The position numbers were made by a program, and so were the translations under genes. From Penicillium oxalicum (Eukaryota; Ascomycota; Eurotiomycetes; Eurotiales; Aspergillaceae), in the NCBI RefSeq assembly GCF_001723175.1, contig NC_064655.1, positions 1,240,001-1,304,000 of the forward strand: a stretch of 64,000 nucleotides of DNA. The letters run 5' to 3'. This document shows positions 14,190 to 25,603 of the stretch, piece after piece (within the stretch, counting starts at the first letter, position 1; each line of letters begins with the position of its first letter). Under the pieces are notes generated by a model that made no database searches, was not told where the DNA came from, and saw only the letters and a list, made by a program, of their open reading frames with translations.

Positions 14190-15817
14190 GTCATGGGCTA
14201 CGGGTGGACGATGGTCGAGGATCGGTAGATGACTATAGCAGTTGGTACTATTGACACTACGTATTATCTTCTATGTAGGGCATGGCGATCCAATTGTATG
14301 AGAGTACGAGTAGTATATATTCCGCCGCTATCTACCGCTATCTCGTAACACGAGGGTCGAGGTTGAGAAAGACTGAACACCTCCCATGTGCCTCCCATGC
14401 ATGGTCCTCATGTGGCGTATACTGCATGCAGTGGAATCCCGCGGGTGTCGATGTGATTGTGATCCTGGGTCGTTGAGGTGTTGAAGGGGGGTTCTTTCAT
14501 GGTACTGATGGTGACTACGACAGCGACTGACCCGACTTTGGCCTTATTTGTCCGTTTGATATTTCCGTTCTCGTTCTCGTCGCCCCAGCACGACACGAGA
14601 GGGTCGGTCGTCTGTCCGACGTCAAGATTGAAGACTCGTTATCGATAAAAAGGGCGCTTATCTCCTCTTTCAGCCCCAAAAAGGATCCAACTCGTCACAT
14701 CAGATCCAATCTGACCGCGTCAGATGGCCGAAGGGGGAGAGGTTCAACAAGCGTCTCACCTGATCCATCCTGACTAGTCGCTCTCCAGCGTGCAGCCTCG
14801 CGAGTCCTGCACGCATCTCCGCGCTTCTTTGATCCCGCACTCCCCTTTCCGCACATTCCCGTCTCTTGCTCGTCTCTTTTTCCTCCAGCGGTTTGCTCGT
14901 GACTTTTTTGCTTTCTTTTCTTTTCTTTTTTTTTCAGAAGATGTCAAACTCCCCCCTCCCTTTCTTGTCCATCGCCGAGATTTAGAGACCGTCGATGATG
15001 GACGCCACTACCATCACGACTCAAACATTCCTTTGTACGTCTCTGGGTTGGAAGTGAGTGGAATTGGTTCGGTGTCGTCCCCCATCCTGCGGCGGGTTTC
15101 CAGCCAACCGGACGTTGGACGGGCGGAGGAGGGGCGAATGTGTCCCCGTCGCGGTGGATCCAGCTCCTGAAGAGCAGACGAAAGTGAACACTCGGCTCTC
15201 GTCTCTCGTCTCTGGGACTCTGGACTGGGGGGGGAGTCCAGAGGGGGAAATATACACGATTGTGACCTCTTTGTCCTCGCGGTACCAGCAGTTCTGGCGG
15301 TACTCAGTCCCAATCTCCTCATGTGTCGTGAATAAGATGTCCATGCCGAGTCCAGAGTAAATCCGACCAACTCCCCGTTCTTCGGGTCCAGTCCTTGCGT
15401 GTCTCTGCCCATGTGGCTCACGAGCTACCGGGACTAGTCCCTCAACCCTCGACTCTCGAGCCTCCCCTCCCCCCCACCTCCACCTCCACGAGTAATCCAA
15501 CAAAGCTCCTCTCTCATCTTAAGCCTCAAGAGGCCTCGAGCCTCGAGTCGTCCGGCCTTGAAGAGTCCGAATACTGGTGGCACCTGCAGCGCGTAGTCGT
15601 CGCTGAAGAGGTACATGGTTCCTCTTTTTTTTTTTCTTTTTTTTTTGGCTCTCACCTTTTCTAACCACGTTTCTTCCCCCCTGTCTGTTTTCGACTGATT
15701 GATGGATTTTTGACTCTTCTGTTGATGTATTCTCCATGAGATAATCCCTTGGGGAGTTGATCGTGGATGATGTTGAATCCAGATACCCTCTTGTGTATTT
15801 TATTTTTCTCCCCTTCG

Positions 15818-15847
<30 letters not shown>
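15818..15847. repeat. CT microsatellite
   Basis: A pure TC/CT tract of about 30 bases in the gene-free tract, about 2 kb upstream of the WOPR start codon. Confidence 0.9.
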
Positions 15848-15849
<2 letters not shown>

Positions 15850-16049
15850 GGGTGAATGGTGCCCATGTTCGGTCCTTGACGCTGCCAAAAGCGTGGGAAT
15901 TGCCCGGCGGATCCGTGGGACGGCCTCCCCAGTCGATCCCCAGTTTGGGTCACCGCAGTTCTGAGAGGCCGGTGGACTTGAAGACTCGGTCCTCTCGGTT
16001 GAGTCACGAGCCCTTGAACCAGAGCTCCTCAGAGTACCGTAATACTTTC

Positions 16050-16077
16050 GGTACCCAGGGAGTACTCCCTGGGTACC
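16050..16077. repeat. Perfect 28-bp palindrome
   Basis: The 14-base half-site GGTACCCAGGGAGT is followed with no spacer by its exact reverse complement, making a 28-bp perfect palindrome centred on the AGTACT at 16061-16066. A further GTACCG at about 16034 mirrors the CGGTAC at 16049, so a second, imperfect arm is present. It lies about 1.8 kb upstream of the WOPR start codon. A perfect palindrome of this length is very unlikely by chance. It could bind a symmetric regulator, be a trace of an inverted duplication, or be an assembly fold-back. Confidence 0.85.
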
Positions 16078-16639
16078 ACACATTCTGCAACGAGCAGGCC
16101 CACCACTCAATGTCCTCTTGGTGTTTACCCTCCCAGTTCTTTCTGCAGGAAATGTACTCGTGTGGTCCTGTCGTGTACAGTCCCCGTCGTCCGGACTCTG
16201 GCGTATGCCCGTCTCCCCAGTCCCATCCAGACCTTTTTCAGCACCGCTGCGTAGCTCACCAGAGTGTCCGAATGGTCCCCGACCTTCCGAAGGATCCTCG
16301 TCTCTGGCTGTACTTCTGGTTCTGTCCGTGCCTTCGTCTCCCGTGTGTCCACTTTTGCTGTCTCTCCGCCCTCCGCGCGAGATCGGGGCGCAATCGGCTG
16401 TGGACCTCTTTTTGTTCCGGGTCTATGACAGGTCCGTGCTGGCTGTGGTCTCTCCCAAGACCATCCTCGAGCTCGACCTTTTCGAACGACTACTGTTAAT
16501 CATAATGATCCTTTAATTCTTTTTTTTTATCCTAACACACAAAACCAGAAAAAAAAACCACAAATGATAATCTGGGAGAATCATGCGAATTATCGTAATT
16601 ATCATCCAGAATCCTCGAATCCTAGGTCCAATTTTTTCT

Positions 16640-17876
16640 TGAGACAATTCCCGTCTTTCTCCTTTTCTCTCTTTTCTTTTTCGTTTCTCTTTGGGTTCCC
16701 CTTTTCTCTCTCTCTTCTTTCCCGTTTTTTTTTGCCTTTTTCATTTTTCCCATTTTATTTTATCGTTTTCCCATTTTCCCCATTTCCTTTTCCATTGATT
16801 TCGTACGAGGCCCGACGAGGGGGGTCTTGAACTTAACTCAAAACCGTCCCGGCCTGCTCCTCTTGTCCCCTTCTCCATACACCCTGGTCGATCTCTTAGC
16901 TTATTTTACCTCTCCCTTCATCGACCTTTCGTGTGTCCACCTTTCGCCTGGTGCGCGCAACACTCTCGATGATCGTCCTGGCTCTACGATCTTGAGAACC
17001 ACCCCTCCTCCCTCCCCCCCCCCAAAAGAAGAATCTGGGGTACAGACATACTCAGGGGCCTGGTCATCATCGATTCGGCACACACGCAAGGGAACGCTGA
17101 TTAACTCTCGTCCTTCCCCCCGTGGAGGTGCTTCATCATTATCATTACCTCCACTACGACCGCTGCTACTTACTACTCCTCCTACTATTACTACCATCAC
17201 CACTCTTCCACGACGACCACTGTTTCTCGTATCACGTTGTGCCGGCCTAGACTTGCATTTTCCATCTCCTTCCTCCCTCTTATCACTGCCAATCTCCTCC
17301 TCTCTCTCTCTCCCTCTCTTCCTCTCTCCGTCTGTCTCTCCCTCTTCCACAACGTGTAGTCTCACCAGCCCAGAGCCAGAGCGGGCCGCCAACACACCAC
17401 CGACCAACGAGGACGGCGCTCTGTCGCGTGGGTGATTTACGATTTGGTTTCGTGGATCTCACCAAGCTCGTCCAGTCCGGTCCTGCGCAGCTTTTACGCC
17501 GTTCTCACATCCGAAAGTTAAAACTCCAAGCTTTCCTCTTTGCCCCCCCCTCTCTCTCTCTCCTCTCCTCTCCTCCCCCCGCCCTCCTCCGTCTCGCGTC
17601 ACCGAGACCCTCGTTCTTCCTTCTCTCCAACCCCCGATTCCCGAGAGCCTCTTCGGTCCCGCAGGTGTCAGCTAGACCCTCATCCTCCCCGTGCCTGATC
17701 CTTTTCTCGTTTCCTCGCTTGGTCTGGACCTTCGAGAGAGAACATCCCCCTCCCCCCCCCCCTTCCCCTCCTCTCTTTCTCCTCCTGACCTCTTCTCTGA
17801 CCCGTTCACTCTCCCTCGCCCTCACTCCTTCTCTCTCTCTCTCTCTCTCTCTTACATACACACTCTCACTGCCACC
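16640..17876 (+). promoter_or_regulatory. Pyrimidine-rich promoter and leader of the WOPR gene
   Basis: The plus strand is strongly enriched in C and T from about 16640 and again from about 17250 to the start codon. It includes a perfect (CT)11 tract at 17831-17852, 24 bases before the ATG. CT-rich stretches are a usual feature of fungal core promoters and leaders. The frame of the WOPR gene stays open upstream to an ATG at 17691, but the extra residues are Ser/Pro/Leu low complexity translated from CT repeats, so I treat them as leader. Upstream ATGs in other frames exist, and translational control by upstream frames is possible but not shown. Confidence 0.6.
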
Positions 17877-19351
17877 ATGGTCAACGGGACGGCGGCAGTG
17901 CTCGAGCCCACATTCACGGGGTACGTGGCGACAACACAGGATGCCCTGATTTTATTCGAGGCCTGCTTGACGGGTGTCCTACATCATGTGCCGCGACGAC
18001 CGCACGATCGCGAACGGAGTCACTTGGTGCGCAGCGGTAGCGTCTTCATCTACGAAGAAAACTCATCCGGCATCAAGCGCTGGACCGATGGCGTGACCTG
18101 GTCTCCGAGTCGCATTCTCGGCAACTTTCTAGTCTATCGCGAGTTGGAGAAACCTTTTCCCCCGGGCGAAAAGAAGCGGGCCATGAAGAAGGCCAACAGG
18201 CGACCGACGCCCGCCACGAGGCCCGGTGAACCATACCCGCGACCCGAGAGCACCGGGACCGGCTACTCCCCGACATCCCCCCCAGGCCCCTTTGGCGACA
18301 CCCGGGCACCGCATCAGTCGGAGGTGGAACGGGCTTTGGTGGGGTCCCTGGTGGACTCGTATGGATTCAAGGAGTCGGGCTTGGTCAAGAAGACCATGAG
18401 CGTCACGGTCATGGGCATCACACATCATCTGGTCTCCTATTATAGTGTCGAGGACGTCATGCGCGGCGTTCTCAATCCACCCTCGATGGTGGAATCCCTG
18501 CGATATATTCGGCCTCGGGCGGAACTCACCCAGAAGCAGAGCTTCCGCGCCCCCATCGACGACATGGAGACCGGCGCCCTGGAGAACCCTCACGATCCCT
18601 CCCATGCCTCCCTCTACGGTATCGACCCCAGCAATTGATGCCTCCGCCCGGTGCCTTCAGCATGCCTACCCCGTCGCCCGACTTTTACATGCATCCGGGG
18701 CCCTACGCGACGGCCCATGCGCCTCCCCCGCATCAGCCCGGCCCCGTGGCCAGCTACTCCATGACGCCGGGCTCCCTCCCCAGCCAGTCGGCCCCCAATC
18801 CGTACCTGCCCTCCCCCGCCGCCGTGGCCGCCAACCCCATCGCCATGGGCGCCAAGAACGACGAATATCAGGCCTTCCGCGCCGGCCCCTACGGCGGCAG
18901 TATGGACAGTGTCAGCCACAGCGCGCTGTCCTCCAGCATCCCCGGCATGAGTACGGGGCTCGCCTCGTCCTATAGCGACCGCACGCGCTCCACCTCGGAT
19001 CACAGTCCGTCCGCCTACCGCAACTCCTCCATCTCCTCACGCAGTGTCGCGACGGACGCGACCTCCCCCATGGATCCCGCCACCCCGGGCACCTATTCCC
19101 GCAGCAGCTTCAGCATCCCCGGCCACATGGACGGCAGCAATTCCAGCACTCCGATCGACTCGCGCGGGATTGGGCCGCTCGATCCCAATGTGCCGCGGCG
19201 CGATTCCAACCCCGTCCATCCGTCCTATTATACCTCCGATCGAAGCCAATATTACGTGCATGCGGCGGCGCCCGTCAATCACCCCCACTACGCGACCGCC
19301 CAACCGCTCTCCAATTGGGGCACCACGGCCCCCGCGCAGCCTCAGATTTGA
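17877..19351 (+). CDS. WOPR-domain transcription regulator (Gti1/Pac2 family, Ryp1/OsaA-like), with a one-base frameshift
   Basis: A nuclear DNA-binding regulator of the WOPR family, whose members control morphology, sporulation or white-opaque type switches in fungi. The start at 17877 (CACCATGG context) gives MVNGTAAVLEPTF followed by GYVATTQDALILFEACLTG, the classic opening of the first WOPR half (about residues 9-105). The second half lies at about 155-215 (SYGFKESGLVKKTMSV ... SVEDVMRGVLNPPS). The frame hits TGA at 18636. In the neighbouring frame a Pro/Ser/Gln/Tyr-rich tail of about 238 codons typical of the family begins with QQLMPPPGAF and runs to TGA at 19351. The total length is 1475 bases, one short of a multiple of three. 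One extra C in the CCCC run at 18626-18629 would restore about 491 residues. I see no usable intron there, so this is probably an assembly error. A real truncation would leave both WOPR halves intact but remove the tail. Confidence 0.9.
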
Positions 19352-21215
19352 GGTCCATTCGATCCCGTCCCCAGGACGAAGCTGGTGGGGGGTGTGACTG
19401 CATCGAATTTGAAACCCTCCGTGAGGGAAATGATCTCCCGCTTCGGTCACCGCCCATTTGACCTGCGTTGGGGAGACACTGCGATTGTCTTCTTCCCCCC
19501 CTTCCCCCTCCCCTCCCAGCTGTGTCTGTTGGACGCAGCCTTGGAGCCAGCGGGGGGGGGAAGTCGGCAACAACGCTGGGAACCTCTCTTTTTTCTTGTT
19601 TTGTTTGGTGAGGGTGCTGGGCACCATTCTTTTTTTTTTTTTTTTTTTTTGGATTCGTATCATGATTCCCTTTCCCTTTGTCATTTCTCTTCTCCTTGCG
19701 TGGGTGTTTTGTTTTTCTGTCTTTTTCTTTTCCCCGTTGTCCTCAGACGGGGGATCGCCATCTTCCCTCGCCGGTCTCATGATCTCTCATTCCCCCTTCC
19801 ACCGGTACTCGACTCAGCTGGGGAGGGTCAACTTCTCCCGCCCCCAAATCGCTTCTGTTGCTCTGCCATTTTCTTTTCTATTCTTTTTCCCTCCCCTTGT
19901 TTCGGGAGGTCGCTTGGGTGTCGGACGGCTTTTTCATTTGGTTGGGCATGCGGGTGGAACCTCGCCTTTCGGGTGCTGTTCGTTGTATTGGTCTTTGGTG
20001 GTTTCATTCTCTTATGTGTCGCGTATGAGTCTTTGCCTCGGTTCTGATTTTGTTTTTTCCTTTCCCACCCCCTTCCCTCTCCTCATGGCCGTTCACTTGA
20101 TATCCTTATTCGTGGCTGTCTCATTCTCACCCCCTTTTTACATGCTCTCGTCCATCACTTTTCGGAGGTCATCTGTGCTGTGTCTGTTTATTCTTCTTTT
20201 CTGTCATCTGTTTTCAACTTGGCGATAGACTCTTGTCTGAGCTCTTCTGGTCTCCCATCATGGGAGAAGAAAAGCCCACATGAATAGTTGTTATGCTTCC
20301 ATGAGACATGATTCGGTGTGGGTCCAGGTCCAGGTCCAGTACCATTCCCGGAAAATCTTTTTCAAATTTTCCTTGAATAAAAGGAGAAACAAGAAGTGAA
20401 AATGTATGGAATTGTCTGCTTTTTTTTTTCTCCCTTGGAGTGATTATACCTTGGGAGTAATGATGGATGTTTCTATTAGGTTTATTGATGTGTTGTGGGT
20501 TTGGGAAAAGCGGGGGGGGGTCTACTATTGATTTAACGGTGTCCAACTTTTGCGGATAGGTAGCGGGATGCGATGACATTAGTCTTGTTCCAATTCCTTT
20601 TCTCTTGTGGACATCCATCAAGATAAATAGTTGTAATCTTATGTATGGAGTTGATTCTTCTGTATATCATAAAGATCAAATGTTTGAATATTGGGAATCC
20701 ACCCGACTAGGTAGGTATCACAGACTTTGGAAGTTGGTAGATGTCAAACCTTGGTGCCTTCCAATTAGATCAGTCTAGCCCTGTATCTAGAGACACAACG
20801 TCTTCCCGAAGAGAAGGTTCCGGGAAATTAGAAATTACCAAGTAGTTTCAGTGCGTCAACGTTGATCATGAGGTAGATCAGTAGTTTGAACTAGGTATAC
20901 TATCTTATTATGATACTACTAGTGCAGTTGGGTGTGACCTACCTTCCAATGTATTTTCCTATATTTTGATTCTAGATCTAATTTTGCAGGGAATTACTAC
21001 ATATACTGATCTGATATGCACGCGCCATGCATTCGATGGGCTTTCGGGAAGCTCGAGTTGGTACTTGTACGTATCTTCCGCAATTTCCCTTTGCTTGTTT
21101 TTGTTACATATTTCTTGAGGGCCTTTCTGATATGTAAGCGAGTTCAGTTAAGTTCAGCCAAGCCACGACGCGTCATACCATCACTCTACTAAACCGTCTT
21201 CTTTGTTATTTTTTT
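19352..21215. other. Intergenic region between convergent genes
   Basis: The space between the convergent WOPR and GT71 genes holds no supported gene. The first 0.9 kb is T-rich and pyrimidine-rich, including a run of about 21 T at 19630-19650, and is probably 3' untranslated sequence of the WOPR transcript. The long frames over it read as Phe/Ser/Leu low complexity. From about 20600 the sequence turns AT-rich and shows nothing I can name. A GGTCCA motif is repeated three times near 20320. Confidence 0.6.
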
Positions 21216-22714
21216 TTAAAGAGACAAAAACACACTCTGCCAGTATTTCATCACTCGATCACAGATCCCCACATGACCCTGCCAACTGACAAACTTGTCC
21301 TCCAATTCACACGCCGTCCATCGAACTTGACTCCAAAAAGCCCTCTCCACATCCTCTTGGGCACTATACCGCTCCACCACGTCCTCCGGCAGCGTCCACG
21401 CCCGCGTATACTCCCCTTCATCCGTGAACGCCGGATTGACCTCGTGCGGATCAAATACAGTCGCCGGGTTGAATTTGGGGAAATTGGCGTGGATGAAGAA
21501 GAGATCGGGCGGAGTCGCGGCGTCCCCGTGGAGTCGGGAGATGCCCCGTTGAACGAGTTGATAGTCGTCGATCGGGTTGAATTGGCCCATGGCGGAGCCT
21601 GCGAAGCCGCCGGTTTGTTTGCTTTTGGGGTGACCTAGTGCGACGAGTCGTTCGCTTACCTGGTAGAATGGTTGCTGGGTGACGGTTGCGGCGGCGAGAA
21701 AGGTCTCTTTGTCGCCTTCGCCGGCAGCACCTTGGGACAGGAGTGGATAGTAGTACTCTGGTCCCCAGTAATTATAATATGTCACGAGGAGGAGAGTCCG
21801 GGCATGCGTCTTCTTGGAGAGCAGTAATTCACCTGATTCGGTGGATGCGCGAAGATTGAGCCGGGTGGTGGGAGGTCAATGATCTCGTAGAAGAGGGGGG
21901 ATATGCTTGAGGCCCAAAAATCCGGCCAGGTGACCAGACCCGTGGAACGGAAAGGATCGGTCTCAAAGAGCACTTCCGGGTTGATGAGCGGGAAAGCATC
22001 CGCGTCTAGAAAGAGGATGTCTTGAAAGGAGGAGAAGAGCATGGCAAAAGGCTTGAATTGATATTTGGCAATTTCAGCCGGAGCGGATGCGAGAATGCGC
22101 GAGAGGACGACACATTGCGCATTGAGTGAAGGGAGGACCACGTCGCAGATGTGTGCTTCGTACTCATCCTCGTCCGCGAGGAAGACTTCCATCGGCAGCG
22201 TGGACCCTGTTCGTCGGAGCATTCGCAGGGAAATGACCAGAACGGGCAGATATGCGCCTCCTGCCGTGGAAACGATCCCCCTGGTATCTGGGCGATAGGG
22301 CAGACTTAGAGTCCCCTCGGCGCCGGTGATTGCCGCCACAAAGCCTGCGTGCGCGGTCTTGATCGCGGAGAGATCCTCCGAGTCCACGGCGGTAAGGTAG
22401 TTCTTCAGAGGACGCGAGTCATTTGGATCGAATCCTTCCGTGGGGGCCTTTTCATACTCAATGATCGGCATGGCCTGGGGGCCATGGGTTTCCAAAAGCT
22501 CATAGAAAGTGTGCCAGAACTTCCGGTGAGCCTCTTGAAGGTCTAAGACAGGATTCACCAGGCGAGAAGAATTATCATGGTTAGAGTAGTCTAAACTCCT
22601 AGCACGCCAGTTTGAAACGGACCAGACGATGATCGAAACGAGGAGAACTGCGAAAAGAAGGAAGCGCAGACGCAGATACTGTCGAGGAATCATGGGCATG
22701 GCGCGCACGCGCAC
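21216..22714 (-). CDS. GT71-family alpha-mannosyltransferase (Mnn1/Mnn2-like), with a one-base frameshift
   Basis: A type II membrane glycosyltransferase expected to add mannose to N- or O-glycans in the Golgi. The N-terminus has a short basic stretch and one membrane anchor (about residues 15-37, LRLRFLLFAVLLVSIIVW). The catalytic region shows PVLVISLRMLRRTGSTLPMEVF, then KYQFKPFAMLFSSFQDILFLDADAFPL with the DxD metal/nucleotide-sugar motif, and later ESGELLLSKKTHAR, YYNYWGPEYYYPLLSQGA and GEGDKETFLAAA, all familiar GT71 signatures. The frame breaks between FYEIIDLP and LRASTESGEL. The plus-strand GGG at about 21869-21871 would need a fourth G. The span is 1499 bases, one short of codon phase; with the base restored the protein is 499 residues. 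No intron is needed. An alternative start is the Met five codons downstream. It is convergent with the WOPR gene. Confidence 0.88.
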
Positions 22715-24525
22715 GTGCGTGTCTGTAACGGGGGGTGCACAAAGGCACTCCCTATATGTCTCCGAATTGGCTTATGTCTGAGAGAGATAGAGAGAGGGGG
22801 AGCCGGATAGAACTCGCAACTTGCAAGTCAATCGTAGGTACACCAGACTGGGAGAATTGCCGGGCTTCTATCTTCTTCGCGATTGTGACCCGGCTTTAGA
22901 CTCCTGCTGCATGAACCCTACTCCCTTGGCCCCGGTCAACCCCACCGGTTCCGAATGCTGTGAACTGGGATCTTCGATCTGGTCCTCTGCGTGGCGGCTG
23001 CCTGGCCCCGGCGCTAGTGGTGGAGATCCCGACCAGGGTGAAGTCTCCAAGCACAGTCCAGTCAGTACTGCAGTGTGTGTTGCAGGTTCCACTGGATGAC
23101 TCGGGCAGTCCTTGAAGGCCAGAACTTCTCCTTGGCAGTTGTCCAATCCCTGTCGATCGACCGAGCCCCCTTGATATAGCAGCAAAACATTCACAGCGTA
23201 TCGAATCAAGCGCCAAAAACAAACGACAGGGAAAAAGACACACAACAAAAGGAGGGGGGAGAGAGAGAGAGAGAGATGCAAGCAGTACCGTTACCACGAT
23301 GCAGGCCTGACGGCACCCACAGATATGAATAGGGTTTGAACGAGAAACCTACACCGATTTGAAACAGTTTGGGAGGACAAGCCAAGTGGAGGGCCCCAAG
23401 ATGGCGGGTTGGAAAAACGGACGGGCCGGGCACGGGACCAAAAGCATGACCGGCGATCACTCCGGGGCTTCTTTCCCCACCGTCATTCTGGACTCTCTAA
23501 GACTCTGCACTGCACAAGTTGAGCCGATAATGCTGGGTATCCTCCCCTGCTTTGCACGGGATAGCAGCCTCCGCATCAATGTGAGAGAAGCAGGAAACGG
23601 AAGATTCACAGGTGGAGATGATCCTGCAAGTCATCAAATTACATACCATGCAAGCTCGATACTCGATCGGGAGAGAACCTAGTCTGTCAGATCGTGAGTT
23701 CCTCTCGGAGTATTACATAAGACTTCCAGGCCCGGCGCTCACTCCTGCAAGTCTAACAGCCCTACTACACAGGGTACCCGCTTACATGCAGAAGCAGGCT
23801 GCAGCTAAGAATGAGTTTCCTCGTCAGCGTTGCTTTCAGAAGACTAGAGCTCGAGAGCTCGAGAGAGATCGAGAAGTCGTCCAACTGGAACTAATAACCC
23901 GAAAAAATTGAACCAGATTCTCTCGACCATTGACTAGTCTCTGAACGCACTCTTTGACCAAGTCAACATCAATCTGGGAAGATCAAGGCAACCTGTGCCA
24001 CGACTCACCATGATGCAGACCGAAATTCGTTATGTATGGAGGGACAAATCAGACAAATGCAAATTCCTCTTTGACACAATGCGCTGGCTATCTATGGTGA
24101 CGGGGGCGCCATTCCGCCCCATCTTTGTCTCTTTAACTAGCGATGAACGAAACAAAGAGCGACGACACAATTAATCAAAGAACAATGTTTCAAATCTATC
24201 TTTTTTCTTCAGAAAACAAAGTGTCACAAGTGACAATGCCCGCTAATTCAATTCCATCCTCCGATCCACCCGACAGAACGTCCTCAATATATAATGTCGA
24301 GTCCAGTTTGTGCCAGAACCCGAGATTCAAACTCATCGGCGATTGGTATTCCCTTCAATACCGCACTTGAGATTTGAAAAATAAGAAAAAAAGACACGTT
24401 CTCTGGTTCGATTACATCCTTCGCCACTCCCAAATCCTAGAATCTCCATTCAACCCCAATTCTTGATCTTCTTCAGCAGCAACCCTGCTTGTCTCCGTTG
24501 TCAGTGACGGAAGAGTGAGAAGAAA
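22715..24525. other. Intergenic region, no gene seen
   Basis: The upstream region of the GT71 gene and the space before the orphan repeat gene. Open frames on both strands are short and unlike proteins. A GA microsatellite sits near 23258-23276, and a nested GAGCTC/CTCGAG palindromic cluster lies at about 23848-23864. I see no RNA gene. Confidence 0.5.
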
Positions 24526-25185
24526 ATGCCTTGGATTCGGCGCAGGAGCGTGGTAATGCAGCGTACCGAACCTGGATACATAGAGGTGCCGGCTCACCTG
24601 GTGCGGTGGATGCCTCACTTCTTCTGCATCGGTGATTGCGGGCCGGATTGTCCGGATAACAACCCTCAAAACCCGCCTATTCCACCATGGGTGGCGCGGG
24701 CTCGAGCCCAAGCCCAAGCACAAGCAGAAGCCAAGGCACAGCCCGAGGCACAGATACATGCAAAGGCAGAAACAGAGGCAGAGGTGCAGACAGAGACAAA
24801 GGCGCAAACCGAGGCACAAACAGAAGCGGAGGTGCAGACAGAAGTGAAGGCGCAAACTGATGCACAGGCGCAGTCTCAATCAAAGTCCAAAACTCGACCA
24901 CCGGCGCAGTCGCAGTCCGGATCTCGGGCGCATTCTCTCTCCAAACCATCGTCTCCATTTCGGTGCCGGTGCGCATGCCATTGTCAGTACTGTGGGCGCC
25001 CAATAAAGGCTCTTCAACGCCTCTCTAACCGCGAAGAGCAGAAGAAAGAAGAGAAAGTATCTCGAACCATTGATCATACACCATCTCCCTCGGCCAGCAC
25101 CATGCATGGGTGGATCAATGGTGGCAAGTATCACACACAGCAGTCAACCCGGAGCAATATGCCCTCTTTGCGCCGGGGCCAATGA
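24526..25185 (+). CDS. Orphan protein with Ala/Gln/Glu/Thr repeat and Cys-rich segment
   Basis: A single-exon frame of 219 codons that I do not recognise. Residues 1-60 look like ordinary protein (RTEPGYIEVPAHLVRWMPHF, then a CxxxCxxxC group). Residues about 61-128 are a low-complexity alternation in which every second residue is Ala, Thr or Val and the others are Gln, Glu or Lys (AQAQAEAKAQPEAQ). It is encoded by a degenerate six-base repeat. Residues about 145-160 hold a tight cysteine cluster (CRCACHCQYCG). There is no signal peptide or membrane segment. It sits tail to tail with OST1, 418 bp away. The ordered N-terminus and the cysteine cluster argue for a real gene, while the repeat and lack of recognisable relatives argue for caution. 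It may be lineage-specific or not expressed. Confidence 0.45.
   Translation: MPWIRRRSVVMQRTEPGYIEVPAHLVRWMPHFFCIGDCGPDCPDNNPQNPPIPPWVARARAQAQAQAEAKAQPEAQIHAKAETEAEVQTETKAQTEAQTEAEVQTEVKAQTDAQAQSQSKSKTRPPAQSQSGSRAHSLSKPSSPFRCRCACHCQYCGRPIKALQRLSNREEQKKEEKVSRTIDHTPSPSASTMHGWINGGKYHTQQSTRSNMPSLRRGQ
24706..24890 (+). repeat. Coding hexanucleotide-type repeat
   Basis: Degenerate repeats built on CAAGCA/CAGAGGCA-type hexamers encode the alternating Ala-Gln/Glu-Thr region of the orphan protein. Within it the stretch AETEAEVQTETKAQT recurs with small changes as AQTEAEVQTEVKAQT, a second-order duplication of about 15 codons. Copy number is likely to vary between strains. Confidence 0.7.
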
Positions 25186-25603
25186 TCGAAATGAGCTTCT
25201 CCGAGTACTTCAAGGCTGACTGGGCTGATAGATGATCCATTTTGTGGGGTTGTTGATTGTTATTCTTCAGTTACTTTTCCCTCTCTCTTTCTTTTCGCGT
25301 TGTGACAGGCCATGTTCTATTTGCAGATTTCTAGATAATTTGGCGGATTTACAAAGGATCGAGAAAACTGACAATAGTCAAAGACGAAGTTGTGTTTTGC
25401 TCTCTTTTTGATATGCAGGCGGAAGATGAGGAAGCTTTTCTTTGTCAAATATTGGTGTGTTACAGAGAAAGCACCCTGAAGGGCTGGAGAAAAATAAATT
25501 GCTGGCTGGAGTATTTTATCTAGAGACTTTGTATAGAGATGCTATCAAAGGCATCATAATAAACAACAAGAAGAGACTGCTCGTCTTAGAACAGCGCTTA
25601 TAT

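Larger units (their letters stand above)
1..17876. other. Gene-free tract upstream of the WOPR regulator
   Basis: I find no gene in this stretch on either strand. The open frames are short, overlap on both strands, and read as low-complexity peptides (runs of S, P, R and L) with no domain I recognise. No pair of frames joins through a convincing splice donor and acceptor into a conserved-looking protein. What is visible is simple sequence: runs of G or C of 14 to 23 bases, CT, AC and AAG microsatellites, one 70-bp tandem duplication, a hairpin and a perfect palindrome, each listed separately. Nearly 18 kb without a gene is long compared with the rest of the window, where gaps are 0.1 to 3.8 kb. 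WOPR regulator genes in other fungi are known for long upstream regions, so a large promoter or non-coding transcripts is the natural inference. Small single-exon or poorly conserved genes cannot be excluded. Confidence 0.6.

Noticed and set aside
14790..16516. Several overlapping frames of 100-215 codons upstream of the WOPR gene
   Set aside because: They lie on both strands over the same CT-rich DNA, have low-complexity composition and show no conserved domain or in-frame splice pairing.
17691..17876. In-frame N-terminal extension of the WOPR protein to an upstream ATG
   Set aside because: The 62 extra residues are translated CT repeats (Ser/Leu/Pro) and the family begins at MVNGTAA with a better start context at 17877.
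18618..18631. A 13-base GT...AG interval as an intron explaining the WOPR frame change
   Set aside because: Far too short to be spliced and without a branch site; one missing C in the CCCC run explains the frame and restores family sequence directly.
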